This document shows, piece by piece, positions 43,330 to 53,579 of a stretch of 64,000 bases of DNA. The position numbers were made by a program, and so were the translations under genes. How positions within the stretch are numbered: the stretch's first letter is position 1; every line of letters begins with the position of its first letter. Where the stretch lies: the NCBI GenBank assembly GCA_947311845.1, contig CAMZMU010000013.1, positions 1,777,028 to 1,841,027 on the forward strand, in the 5' to 3' direction. Below the pieces are notes generated by a model. It was not told the origin of the DNA. It ran no database searches and saw only the letters and a list, made by a program, of their open reading frames with translations. The DNA is from Poa pratensis. Lineage: Eukaryota > Streptophyta > Magnoliopsida > Poales > Poaceae.

Positions 43330-44400
43330 GGCTGTTTCACCGATGCCCTGGTGAGCCTCTCCTCGAACACGCCCGCCTGCTGGGCTTCTCTGCGTGATGC
43401 TCGCCTGGCGATGTCGTCGGCCTCCTGGTTCTCCCTTCGTGGGATGTGCCTGAGCTCCATCCCCTTGAAGTGTTTCTCGAGCTTGCGGACCTCCTCGAGG
43501 TAAGCGGCCATATGGCCGTCCTTAGGCGTGTAGCTCTTGTTGGAGAAGTTGACGAGGAGCTGGGAGTCGCCCTTGATGAGTAAGCGCTTGATGCCGAGGG
43601 CGATTGCGGCTCTGAGCCCGGCGAGGAGGCCCTCGTACTCGGCGATGTTGTTGGAGACCTTGTCTGTCGTGAAGCACAGCTGGACGGCGTAGTAGAGCTT
43701 GTCGCCCTTGGGTGAGGTCAGGACGACGCCAGCCCCAGCGTTCTGGCATGCGAATGCTCCGTCGAAGTGCATGGTCCAGTGGCTTGGCGCCGTGTCTCCT
43801 GCTGGCGTGGATTCTGCCTCATGAGGCTCTTCTTGCTGCGTGTCTGTCCACTCGGCGACGAAGTCAGCCAATGCTCTCCCCTTGATGACCCTGGTGGTGT
43901 CGAAGCGCAGGCCAAAAGGTTGCAGCTCAATGTTCCACCCTGCGACGCGGTCAGTGGCGTTTGGATTGCGCAGGATCTGCTCCAGAGGGAATGATGTGAC
44001 CACCGTGATGGGGTGGCCCTGGAAGTAGTGGCGCAGCTTCCTGGAAGCGATGAGGAGCGCGAGGAGGAGCTTCTGCTGCATAGTGTACCGCTCGCGAGCA
44101 TCTCGCAGCACAGTGCTGACGAAGTAGACGGGATGCTCGACGAGGGTTGTCGATGGTGACGCAGCGCTGGGTTCCTCGGGAGCCTTGTCGAGCCTCTCGA
44201 GAGGTGGACCCTCGTCGAGGGTGCCTTCTGGTTGTGCGGGCTCGGCATGGGGCTCAGGGCCTGAAGAGGATGTTTCCTTGTCGGGGGGATCTGGGCTTGG
44301 CGTGGCGGTGTCCTTCTTGGCGAGGACTGGCTCTTCCCTTTCTGCCACCAAGGCTGCGCTCACTGTTTGTGGAGTGGCTGATAGGTACAGCTTCAGATGC
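43330..44400 (-). pseudogene. E2 double RNase H with a low-complexity insertion
   Basis: The first RNase H is recognised by LKLYLSATPQTVSAALVAER, HPVYFVSTVLRDARERYT, KLRHYFQGHPITVVT and ALADFVAEWTD. Between the second and first of these blocks, a Pro/Glu/Ser-rich segment of about 68 residues (about 44130-44345) replaces the 14-residue connector seen in E1. The second, archaeal-type RNase H has all four acidic positions: MHFDGA, NIAEYEGLL, IKGDSQLL and NQEADDIAR. The region is open in one long frame (44942-42720), so it is the best preserved coding part of E2. Confidence 0.9.
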
Positions 44401-44439
44401 TCGCCGGGCCTTGGGGCAACCATGACAGGTGGGCTAGCC

Positions 44440-45409
44440 AAGTACTTCTTCAGGTCTTCAAATGCCTTGTCCGCCTCAGGCGTCCACTTGAACGTGCCAG
44501 ACCGCTTCATGAGCTTGAAAAATGGCAGCGCCCTCTCGCCGAACTTGGAGATGAAACGGCCGAGGCTGGCCATGCATCCCGCGAGGCGCTGCATGTCCTT
44601 AAGGCGACGAGGTGGCTGCATCTCTTCTATGGCTTTGATCTTGTCAGGATTCGCTTCTATGCCGCGGTGAGACACTAGGAACCCGAGGAGTTTGCCTGAC
44701 GGTACCCCGAAGACGCACTTGGCGGGGTTCAGCTTGATGCTTACTTTGCGCAGGCTGGCAAAGGTCTCCTCGAGGTCCTCCATGAGGGTGTGCTCTCGCG
44801 AGTCTTGACCACGATGTCGTCGACGTAGGCTTCTGCATTTCTTCCCATCTGAGCCCCCAAGGCCTTCCTCATGAGCCTCTGGAAGGTGGCGCCGGCGTTC
44901 TTCAGGCCAAAGGGCATGCAGACGTAGCAATACACACCACAAGGGGTGAGGAATGCTGTCTTCTCCTCATCCTCCTTCGCCATCTTGATCTGGTGGTAGC
45001 CTGAGAAGGCATCCAGAAAACAGAGGAGGTCGCAGCCGGCGGTGGAGTCCACGATCTGGTCTATCCGAGGCATGGGGTACGGGTCCTTGGGGCAGGCCTT
45101 GTTGAGGTCGGTGTAGTCGATGCAGAGCCTGCCGCCCCCGGTGTGCTTGGGAACGACCACCGTGTTGGAGAGCCATGTGGGGTGTGGAACTTCTCTGATG
45201 ATGTGCGCTTCTTTTAACTTCTCTACTTCCTTGATGATGAACTCTTGCTTCTCTGGCGCCTGGCGCCGTGCTTTCTGCTTCACGGGGCGTGCGTTTGGAC
45301 ACACGGCTAAGTGGTGCTCGATCACCTCCCTCGGTACTCCGGACATCTCTGACGGTGTCCATGCGAACATGTCAGAGTTTGCCCTGAGGAAGGCGACGAG
45401 CGCGCTTTC
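44440..45409 (-). pseudogene. E2 reverse transcriptase
   Basis: After the amber codon at 45410-45412 the frame shows ANSDMFAWTPSEMSGVPREV, GGGRLCIDYTDLNKACPKDP, FLDAFSGYHQIKM, MPFGLKNAGATFQRLM and the catalytic YVDD (44816-44827). One base is lost near 44805; the thumb and connection continue in the next frame (SIKLNPAKCVFGVPSGKLLG, RRLKDMQRLAGCMASLGRF). Apart from that shift the enzyme keeps every key residue. Confidence 0.92.
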
Positions 45410-45416
45410 CTATTTG
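45394..45416 (-). promoter_or_regulatory. In-frame amber codon between protease and RT, candidate recoding site
   Basis: The minus-strand frame reads P-P-K-stop-E-S-A-L-V with AAA TAG GAA. The stop (45410-45412) is in the same frame as the reverse transcriptase and the upstream connector. The 23-nt block is identical to that in E1, while codons on either side differ at many third positions. This supports either a functional signal or common descent. Confidence 0.45.
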
Positions 45417-46294
45417 GGAGGCAAGCCAGCGCCTATGGTGACGCTAGCCCCCGAGCCGCTGGCGTCCAGTGACACCTTCTTCGTGGCTGCCTGCTCCTGT
45501 GAGAACAGCTGCTTCTTCTTCGCGGGCCTCTCGAGGGGCTCCATGTCCTCATCAGCGGGAATGCCACGGCAGCGGCCTTGTAGGCGGTCTCGACAGAGCG
45601 CATTGCGTCCTGGACTTGCCGTGGATGGCGATGGTGCCGCCGCTGCCTGGAAGCTTGACGATGTTGTAGGCATGGTGAGTGACAGCCATGAACTTCGCGA
45701 GGGCGGGGTAGCCGAGGATGGCGTTGTAGGGCAGGCCAATGTGCGCGACGTCGAAGTCGATCTGCTCGGTGCGGTAGTTCTGCGGCGTGCCGAAGGTGAC
45801 CGCGAGCCTCACCTGCCCCAGAGGTGTGGTAGAGCCACTTGTCACCCCGTGAAGGGCCTAGAGGGCATGAGCCACTCGTAGGGCACTTGAAGCTGCTCGA
45901 AGGTCTCGACAGAGATGACGTTCAAGCCCGCACCCCCATCTATAAGCGTCTTGGCGACGGCGATGTTGTTGATGATGGGGGTGCACACCAGTGGGATGGT
46001 GCCTACTGCCTTGGTCGACTTGGGGTGGTCCTTGGAGTCGAAGGCGATGGTGTACTGTGACCACTTGAGGGGCTGGGAAGCCTCAAGCCCTGGAAGCGCT
46101 GCGCTGACCTCGCGAGAGAATTGCTTGAAGTGGTTGTTGGACTTGGGCGCTGGGACCCGCCGAGGATGCAGGCTATTGCCCCCTGAGGGGCCTGGTAGCC
46201 CCCAGGGTTCTCGTCGGGGAGGTTGCCGTTTTGCCCAGCGTTGTTCCCCCGAGCCTGTGCTGGAAGTTGTGGCGTCCACCTCCGCGGCCACCAC
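45413..46294 (-). pseudogene. E2 aspartic protease and connector
   Basis: AKTLIDGGAGLNVISVETFE carries the catalytic Asp (near 45945). After a frame change near 45845, VRLAVTFGTPQNYRTEQIDF and NAILGYPALAKFMAVTHHAY form the second half. Another frame change near 45600 leads to the connector EPLERPAKKKQLFSQEQ and S-V-T-I-G-A-G-L-P-P-K before the amber codon. L-I-D-G-G is the usual Tat-lineage active-site form. Confidence 0.85.
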
Positions 46295-47789
46295 GGCCTC
46301 CGCCGCGGCCCTGGTTCTTCTCCCGCTCCTTGCTGAGCTGCTTGAGCTCCCAGCAGTCTTCAGTGGCGTGGTTGTGCCTGTTGTGGTAGATGCAGTATGG
46401 GCGATTGTCCGCCTTTTTCTCTTCAGCCGCCGGAGAGGCCTCGCGAGGCTGTTTGCGTCAGGCTCTGCCGCGAGGATGGCGGTGGTCTTGCGCTTCTCTG
46501 CGGCTTCTTCTTGCTCCTGGACCCCTCTGGAGGGTCCTCCTCCACTTCCTTCTTGACGAAGAGGAGGCCCTCTTCAGCCTTGGCGCACTTGTCAGCCAGA
46601 TCAAAGAGCTTCACCACAGAGGAGAGGTGTCGTGGATGCCGAGCTTCTCGAGCATCCTGTGGTTCGTGACGCCCTCCCTGAAGGCGGAGATGACGTGCGA
46701 GTCCGGGATGTTCGGAATCTTGTTGCGGACCTGGCTGAAGCGCTGGATGTATCTGCGGAGGGTCTCGTCAGGCTTCTGGCGCACCGCGCGAAGGTCGTTG
46801 TAGGTGAGCGCGCGTTCGTAGGTGCCCTTGAAGTTGGCGACGAAGACCTTGCAGAGGTCCTCCCACGTGTCGATGGTGTTCTCGGGGAGGTTCATGAGCC
46901 ACGAGAGCGCGGAGTCCTTGAGCGCCATGGAGAGCCAGTTGGCCATCACCTTGTCGTCGCCTCCTGCAGCTTGGATGGAGACGGTGTAGAGCTGCAGGAA
47001 CTCCAGAGGGTTGGTCCTGCCGTCGTAGCGTGGAGGGAGGTCTGGCTTGAACTTCACAGGCCAGACGACACGGCGCAGGTTGCGGGTGAAGGCGGTGCAG
47101 CCCGTGGCGTACGTCACGGCGCCACCAGCGAGTACGCCGCGGTTCTGGCGACCTGCAGCGGCGATCTCCTGCACGACGCGGTTGTGGCGGTCCCTCTGGC
47201 GCTCGATCTCCACGCGGGCGTCCGCCGGAGTCCGCTGCACGATCTGGCAGTCGTGCGGCGAGGATGCGTGCGACGCGGCGCGGTGGTTTGCTGCCGGAGC
47301 TGCAGCTGGAGGAGGTGGCGGAGGCGGAGGGGGAGGAGGAGCGCCGTGCGCTATGTTCCCCTCGCGTCCGGAGTGGCGCACCAGCGAGCGGGAGGGTGCT
47401 GGTGCTGCAGTGGTGGCGGCAGGAACGGCGGCGGCGTTGATGAGCTCCTCGAGACGCCCCAGCCAGTTGTCATGGCCCGCCTGCGTGGGACGGTAGCGCA
47501 GCAGCTCTTGCGCCATCAGCAGCGCGGTGGCTGGACTGGGCGCTGCTCGGCCCATCGTGGAGGCGCTCTCGCGCCTGGATGGGTGCAAGGAGGAAGCTCC
47601 CTCGTCCTCGCCGTCGATGCCGCCGTCGTTGCCGCCGTCGTCCTCAGGGTGCTCGACGCGCGGCTCGGCGTTGCGCTCTGAAGCGCGGTTGGCGCGTGGG
47701 CGACCACGCGGGTTGTGGTTGGCGGCGGGCTCGGTGTTGGCCCTGCCGGACGTCCGTCGCGCGAGACGCGCAGCTCGCGTGTCAGTCAT
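46260..47789 (-). pseudogene. E2 gag
   Basis: The long frame 47789-46611 begins MTDTRAARLARRTSGRANTE. It has the short N-terminal helix HDNWLGRLEELINAAA, a run of eleven prolines near 47340, and the conserved gag core: WPVKFKPDLPPRYDGRTNPL, ALSWLMNLPENTIDTWEDL, FKGTYERALTYNDLRAVRQK and LRRYIQRFSQVRNKIPNI. A frame change at about 46617 is followed by LFDLADKCAKAEEGLLF. A zinc knuckle, CIYHNRHNHATEDC (C-x2-H-x4-H-x4-C), lies near 46380, just before a Gly/Arg-rich tail. Gag would assemble the particle and bind RNA. It is the most complete gag in the window. Confidence 0.88.
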
Positions 47790-47832
47790 GGCGCGGAGAG
47801 GTTGAAGAAGTTGAAGACGCGCCTCAGCCCCC

Positions 47833-47849
47833 TACCTGGCGCGCCAAAT
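47833..47849 (-). promoter_or_regulatory. E2 primer-binding-like site
   Basis: The minus strand reads TTTGGCGCGCCAGGTAG next to the 5' LTR. Confidence 0.7.
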
Positions 47850-48980
47850 GTCGGAGACTAGTCCCAGGAACTAGGGGTGTCTCTCAAGTGCCAGGAAACG
47901 AGTAAGGGGCTGAACACAACGTCAAACAAATCCTCAACAACCTCGGCGACGGTGCTCGTCGAGCTCGGTGAGGAACATCACGACAGAGAGGTAACACGAG
48001 CCGCTACCCAGGTTCAGGCCCACCGTGAGGTGTAAAAGCCCTACGTCCTGCTAAGATGTATTGCACTGCTTGGAGAGGTTCACAGTACAAGTGTGCTTGC
48101 CGAGGGCACTGCTGTGGCTATGGTGGACTATGGTGGAATGAGCTCCGTCTTCTTCTCAGACGTAGCTCCTTGGTTGTGGAATGTGTTGCTGAATGCGGGA
48201 TCCCCCTCCTAGGTCGTACACTGGCTCCTTATATACTGGGCTTGGTCCTCTTCCCCGAAAACCTCCGGCGGGAAGGGATACCACAATGCCGCCGAATTGG
48301 AGCACAGCGCACAGCGTCGGGGGCGTCCATGGACACGGTCCATGGCAGGGAGCACGTCGTCTTGGCAGAAAAAGCCACCGTCCAACCAGGACGGTGGGCT
48401 GGCGCTGCAGAGCTTTGGGGCGCGCCCCACGGTGACGTCGCAGTTGGAGCGTAGCGGCGGCCGGCCGCTTTATCACCAATTTGGCAAGTCTTGGAGTCCG
48501 CTTTGCTTGCCGCAGCTCCTTTGACCACTTTATACACGAGAATGGCAACTGCGGCGTCTTCGTCATCACGCGCAGGCGCGCGCGTCACTCTGCGGCGGGC
48601 GCAGAGCCCATGTGCGCTCTGCAGCGGCGCAGGAGCTTGCTTCCACTTGAAGGAACCCCGCGAGGCCTGAACCCTCGCCGAGGTTCTGTTACCGTTGACT
48701 TCTCGCGAGGGAAAACCTCCCGAGGGTGGCGCGGAGACGCGCCAGGGCCTGAAGATTTTCTAGGAGAGGCCTTCCCAAGGCAGAGGTCCCTCTCGAGGCC
48801 TCCAGGCCGATCGTTTGGTCCTTAGCAGAGATGCTCAGTCGAGCAAATAAGCCCTCGCGAGGGAAAATGCCTCGCGAGGCTCGCCAGGCTAAAGGCCTGG
48901 TCCTTAGCAGAAATTCCTGCGGAGCGTTCGAGGGCTGTGGCAGGCCAGCCCATGACACCCTGGTTTTCACTGGGCCGACA
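47850..48980 (-). repeat. E2 5' LTR, 1,131 bp
   Basis: Partner of 35800-36913. It carries about 17 extra bases near 48870 (CTCGCGAGGCTCGCCAGG region). GGTCA follows at 48981-48985. Confidence 0.95.
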
Positions 48981-48985
48981 GGTCA

Positions 48986-49301
48986 GACAGGCCAGCACCT
49001 CAAAACCTGCTGCACGCCATACCCAGCAACCGTCCTCGATCTCTACCGCCTAGAACCAGAGACTGGGGAGATGCCGCGTCATTACATCTGGAGGTTCCGG
49101 GGCGTCGTTGACCGCATTCCCCCGGCTGATCTCCGAGAGGTCTCCATCATCGATGTCTTCCACGTCAACGTCCGCAACCTGAAAATGCGCGAGAAACTGA
49201 GCCTTCATGCTGTGGACACGTTGGAGGACCTGTGGAACATAGGTGACCGATGCGCCCGAGGAGAGGAAGCTCTCAACCTTCCTCCCCGCCAGACTCGCTA
49301 A
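48986..49301 (+). pseudogene. E3 gag, C-terminal piece
   Basis: The frame reads TVLDLYRLEPETGEMPRHYI, WRFRGVVDRIPPADLREVSI and DTLEDLWNIGDRCARGEEAL. These match the end of Tat-lineage gag cores, where a Y-I-x-R-F block precedes the A-D-x-C-A-x-x-E-E helix (E2: LADKCAKAEEG). It ends at a TAA near 49301 with no zinc knuckle and no protease after it. The upstream part is at 35295-35799, across the E2 insertion. Confidence 0.75.
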
Positions 49302-49717
49302 AACATGTCACCGCAAGATGTACCCGGAAGTGTCAAGTTATCGTTCAAGAGCTCCTGCGATCAATAAAAGATAAGTTTTCCCTGAGCAAGTCCTCTCTGT
49401 GTTGAGCTATCTATTTTGCGGGCATAAAACATGTGTAAAAACCGGGAACGTGGCTCGACCGTCGAGCGAGCACTCATGGGGTAGCGACTCTCCCGGGGGT
49501 AAAAAGAGGTGCGAGACCTGATACTTCCCGGGGACGTGCATGCCAACAGAGTGAGCGGCCTTCTGGGAATCGGTGGGGCTTGTGAGTGCATTCTTGACCA
49601 GTCAGGGCCTCACAGGTAAGCTTACATCCCCGAAGGATCCCTCAAAAAGACGTGGAGACAGTAAAAACATGCTAAGCTCAGTAAAAACACCCGCAAAGTA
49701 GAGAAGCAAAGCAAGTT
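49302..49717. other. E3 spacer between gag and the aORF
   Basis: Only about 400 bases separate gag from the 3' end of the antisense gene. No trace of pol is visible. The region probably contains the aORF 3' untranslated sequence. Confidence 0.5.
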
Positions 49718-52700
49718 CTAGCATATTACATCCAAGTTTTGGAGCCAAAGCACAAGATCTGACTCAGAGTTTATTACATTTGGGGCACGAGGTGCTCGAA
49801 TGTTTTGCAGGAAATCAAGTGGCGCGGGAACATATTCGTGGCAATTGCGGTCGCGGGAGCGTTCACCGCCTGAAGGGAATATCTGGAGGGGGGACGATGC
49901 CATGAAGTCCGGCATGACGGCATCCGGGTTGGCCTCCCGGAACGCTGCCATCACAGAAGCTGCTGTCAGCTTACTCGCCTCGTGCTTATCACCAATAAGT
50001 TGGGCAGCCATCTTGTTCTTGAAGGTTCGACCGTCGACGGCAACCTTCCTTATGAACTCCGCGACAGGGGGCAAGCTCTGGCAGTTTGGCTCCAGCATTG
50101 GAAGTGCAGTTCCCAGATTCAGCCGCTCCACCCGTTTCGTGGCCTCTTGGCTGGCCTCCGCGATCATGGCAAAACCTTCCTGGTAGGAGCGGCGAAGTTC
50201 CGACAGCTCAGTTGATGCTTGGGAGTTGGCCTGGGTCAGCTTCTGGTTGTTCTCCTTCAACAGCTCGTCGTTCCACGCCTTCATAGACTCTTCAAGTTCA
50301 GATATCTTCCGGCCGTCTTTCTCGACCTGCTGCTGCAAAGCGTGGACGGACTCTTGCTCCTGATGGAGGGTCTTCTTGATATCCTCGATGATCTGGTTGT
50401 TTTCCTCCTCCTTAAGCTGGCGGCTCCTGATCTCCTTGTCCTTGGCCTCGAGCGCCTCCCAGTGGTGGTCAGCGGCATCTTCAGACGCCGCTCCGTTTCC
50501 TGCTCTAGCTGCAGCCTCTGGCTTTCCAAGGATTTGACTTTTTCAGCCAGCTCGGCCTCCCGGGTCGTCAACTGCTGCTCCCTCACCGCCATGTCCTGCT
50601 CGCGTCGCTTGTTCTCAGCTTTCCGCTCAGCACCCTTCTGTTCAAGGGACTCCCACAGGCTGGAAACCTGGATTGTGAGACGATTGAGCTTACCCATTCC
50701 TCTTTGGATCAGATCTTCAGCTTTTCCAATTGTCTCCACAATGGCCGCCTTGCGACCGATGTACTCCTCATCCAGCTGGTGCATCCCGCGGAGAATGGCA
50801 TCCATGGCACTCTCCCCACTGATAGTGATCTGGGGAGCAGCTTCCAGAGAGCTCCGGGGCATTTGCAACCCTCAAACGCTTGGCCGCGAGGTCCTCCTTG
50901 ATGCTCGTCAGCTCGGCGATCTCTTTGCTGGCTCCTGAATCCGTGGAGAAATTGGTAAATGTCCTCAGAGTCTGCCCGGTCATCAGCAAGCTCTCCAGCA
51001 AGTCAAGGGAGACCTCAGGACCCGGTGCCTCGTCGCGGTTTTGGCCTGGAGCAGGGATCATAGTTTGGGTGCCAGCCGCGCGTGAGCTAGGCGCGCCTTT
51101 GGGCACCTCCTGGCCATCTGAAGGAGTAAAGGAGGGCGGCTTTTCTTGGCTGGTGACGCCAAGCAGGTTGCCCGGGGAAAAGACATTCGCCACAGAAGCA
51201 TCTGGAAACAAGATAACATCAGGCGTACTGAAGACATGAAACCGGAGCAACATAACCCAGGAGCCCGAGTGTACCTGCTTGCTCTGGCGTCTGGACCTTC
51301 TCTAGGGCGGGCCGGGGAGGCCACAGTCGCGCTCCCTACCCCGCTCCCACGGTGACCGTCGACTTCCGCCAGTGGGGGTGGGAACATCCCTCCACCACAA
51401 GCTCCGAAGCAGGTGGCGGTGTCATCCGCCGCCGCGTCGCGTCGCCTCTTGCTGGTCTCCAGGGAAGGCGTGCCCCTGCACCGACACATGGTCACTTTCC
51501 TTGGGGAGGCAAGAAATGCAAAAAACTGGAAGAAGATCAGGGAAAAGCTTACTCCCGGGTGCGCTTGATCCCCAAGGACACGGGAACCTCTACAGTCCCG
51601 GCAGAGGAGGCATGGGGGCTCTGTTGATGCTCGCCCGGAGAGGTGACTGGTCCCGCCGCGGGAGGCAAATGGTGGGGAAACGCTCTTGGCCGTGGGGCCA
51701 AGACAAAGTCGGCTGCGTCGGTCTCCACGTCCATGAGGTCGCCATCACCGCCAACCACTTCTGCGGCCGGGAAAAGAATGCTCGCCCCGGGTCAGGGACC
51801 GCGGTGGTCTCTGGAGAGTGATGCGCGGAAGAAACCTTCTCCCCCGCATCCTCACCATCGTCGTCGTCGTCCTCTTTGTCGTCGTCATCGTCTTCGTCGT
51901 CGCTGCCGTCGTCATCGCCAGCGGCGGCCTCATTGCCGTCGCCATCGTCTCCGTCATCGGAGCCAGCGGAATCCTCCCGGATTCTTCTTCGCTCTCTTCA
52001 TCAGACTCAGGGAGTTCTCCTTCTTCGTCAGAGCTAGAAGGAGCCTTGGCCTTCCGGGTCGTCGTCCCGGCGGGTTTGGGCCCGTGATCAGATCGGCCCA
52101 CAATTCCGAAGGCATTGCAAATCGGCATTGACTCCAGAATCTCTGCCTTCTCCGGATCATCACACAAGGGCCGGAATCCTGCCGGCAGCCTTTATTTGAC
52201 GCCCGGGTGTGAACATCCCGTTCATGTTGACCCGGAGGAGGGCGCCGTCCATATCAGCACTGCTCAGGCGAGACGGGTCCAGGGGACCCTGGAAATCTCA
52301 AGCATGGTGCGGCCGCTTCTGCAGATGCGCCAAGCGGTTGCGAAGGAAGTGGGCAACGATGGCAGCTCCGGAAACTCCTTTCTCACGAAGGAGCTTGAAG
52401 CGTGCTACCGCCGCTGAAAGATCATCGTCCTCATAGCTGACGCACCTCCAGGTCTCCAAGCTCACCGGATGTTCCGTCGGTTCTTCGAGGAGTGGCAGGG
52501 CTTCTGGCACCTCGACCAGGAACCAGCCTTGCCTCCTCTCGTCCCACTTGAACTTGATTGCCAAGTGAGGGTAGTTCAGCTTGACCTTCGGGCGGAAGCA
52601 AAAGGTGACACCGCCCCCCATCTAGCCGTCCTTCTCGATGCGGGGGTAGAAGAAGTGGCGGAACAGAGCCACGGACGGCATCACAATGACGAACGCTTCG

Positions 52701-53137
52701 CAAGCATAGGCGAAGACCGCCAAATCCAAGATCGCGCCCGGTGTCAGATGCAGAAGCTTCAACCCGTACGCACGCAAGATCTCTAAGAAGAAATCTGAGA
52801 AGGGAGGGACAAGTCCCATCATCATGAAGCTGTCAAAAATTGGGATCTGCCTGGGCGCCCTGATCTTCGAAGGTGGGAAGACCTTCGTCGGCACTCGAGC
52901 AGGAGTACCAGGCGCGTCGTCAGATTCCATCACCCCAAGGTGCATGGCCTTCCTCATCATCACGGCGTTGTCGGCATAGTCACTTGGAAACAAAGCCTGC
53001 TGCTTGCGGAGCTCAGCCCGCTCGGCACTGCGCTCCGATCTCCGCCGCGCCCTTTCAGATCTGGGAGACAGTTCCTTCCTCATGAGTGAGGACCTGCTGG
53101 CCTTCTTCTTCTGAGCCGCGACCTTCACTCGCGCCAT
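49718..53137 (-). pseudogene. E3 antisense extra ORF: Transposase_28-like, acidic linker, coiled coil
   Basis: An ATG at 53137 opens MARVKVAAQKKKASRSS, then a basic region and ALFPSDYADNAVMMRKAM. The Transposase_28-like domain reads GLVPPFSDFFLEILRAYGLK and PGAILDLAVFAYACEAFVIV (about 52815-52690). In-frame TAG at 52622-52624 and TGA at 52298-52300 follow, with VTFCFRPKVKLNYPHLAIKF and LREKGVSGAAIVAHFLRNRL between them. A long acidic run of Asp codons (near 51850-51920), at least two likely introns (donor at 51552), and a coiled coil (about 50800-50200) lead to a helical tail, EFIRKVAVDGRTFKNKMAAQ and ASSPLQIFPSGGERS, ending at 49718. On the minus strand a TTATAAG motif (plus about 53277-53283) lies about 145 bases before the ATG. 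Function is unknown. Confidence 0.72.
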
Positions 53138-53566
53138 TGGAGCAGAAGGAGAACTGCGGCGGCGAAATACAGAGGCGGCGGCACGAAGCAAGGAGAGGGA
53201 GATGGAAATGGAGGCGGCGGTTTGGGGATTTCGGAGATTTGGGAGATTAACGGCTACAGTGCTGCGAGGCGTGGCTTATAAGGCATCCCACGCGTCACGT
53301 CGCGGCCCCATTACTTCGACTAGCGTGGGGATCGAGGGGACATTCCGCTTCGAGCGCTCCCTCCTGTTGGATTCAAGATAGACGTTGGCCGTCCGTGCGA
53401 ACCGCAACGTTTGCCGCGACCAAGTCTAAGAAGACTCGGGGGCTCGTCTCTACTTCACCCTGGCGAGCCTCCGGCAAAGCAGGCAAGACAAGTCGTCGAG
53501 TACCCACTTTGGCCAACTCTTTGGCCATAGCCCCGGCAGCAATTGAAGCAAGAGCCGCCGGGACAT
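53138..53566 (-). promoter_or_regulatory. Probable promoter region of the E3 aORF
   Basis: On the minus strand this region contains GCGACGTGACGCG and, 20-30 bases later, CCTTATAAGCC (plus about 53270-53290). The aORF ATG is about 145 bases downstream. This is the spacing expected of a plant core promoter with a G-box-like element. The rest of the stretch is spacer. Confidence 0.4.
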
Positions 53567-53579
53567 GCCCGGGGGCTAC
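53567..53579 (+). promoter_or_regulatory. E3 polypurine tract
   Basis: GCCCGGGGGCTAC touches the 3' LTR and matches the E2 tract. Confidence 0.7.

Larger units (their letters stand above)
35800..48980 (-). mobile_element. E2: Gypsy/Tat element nested in E3, 13.2 kb, young
   Basis: LTRs at 35800-36913 and 47850-48980 and the exact duplication GGTCA (35795-35799, 48981-48985) define the element. The minus strand encodes gag, protease, reverse transcriptase, two RNase H domains and integrase; the plus strand has the aORF (37210-40858). By hand count the LTRs differ at about six bases plus one indel of about 17 bp near the 3' border, roughly 0.5 percent. That suggests about 0.2 million years at the usual grass rate. 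Despite its youth, coding frames carry several single-base shifts. Either it was copied as a defective element or the assembly has base errors in GC-rich runs. Confidence 0.95.

Noticed and set aside
46632..47681. A 349-codon plus-strand open frame
   Set aside because: It is the complement of E2 gag, which has clear conserved blocks on the minus strand.
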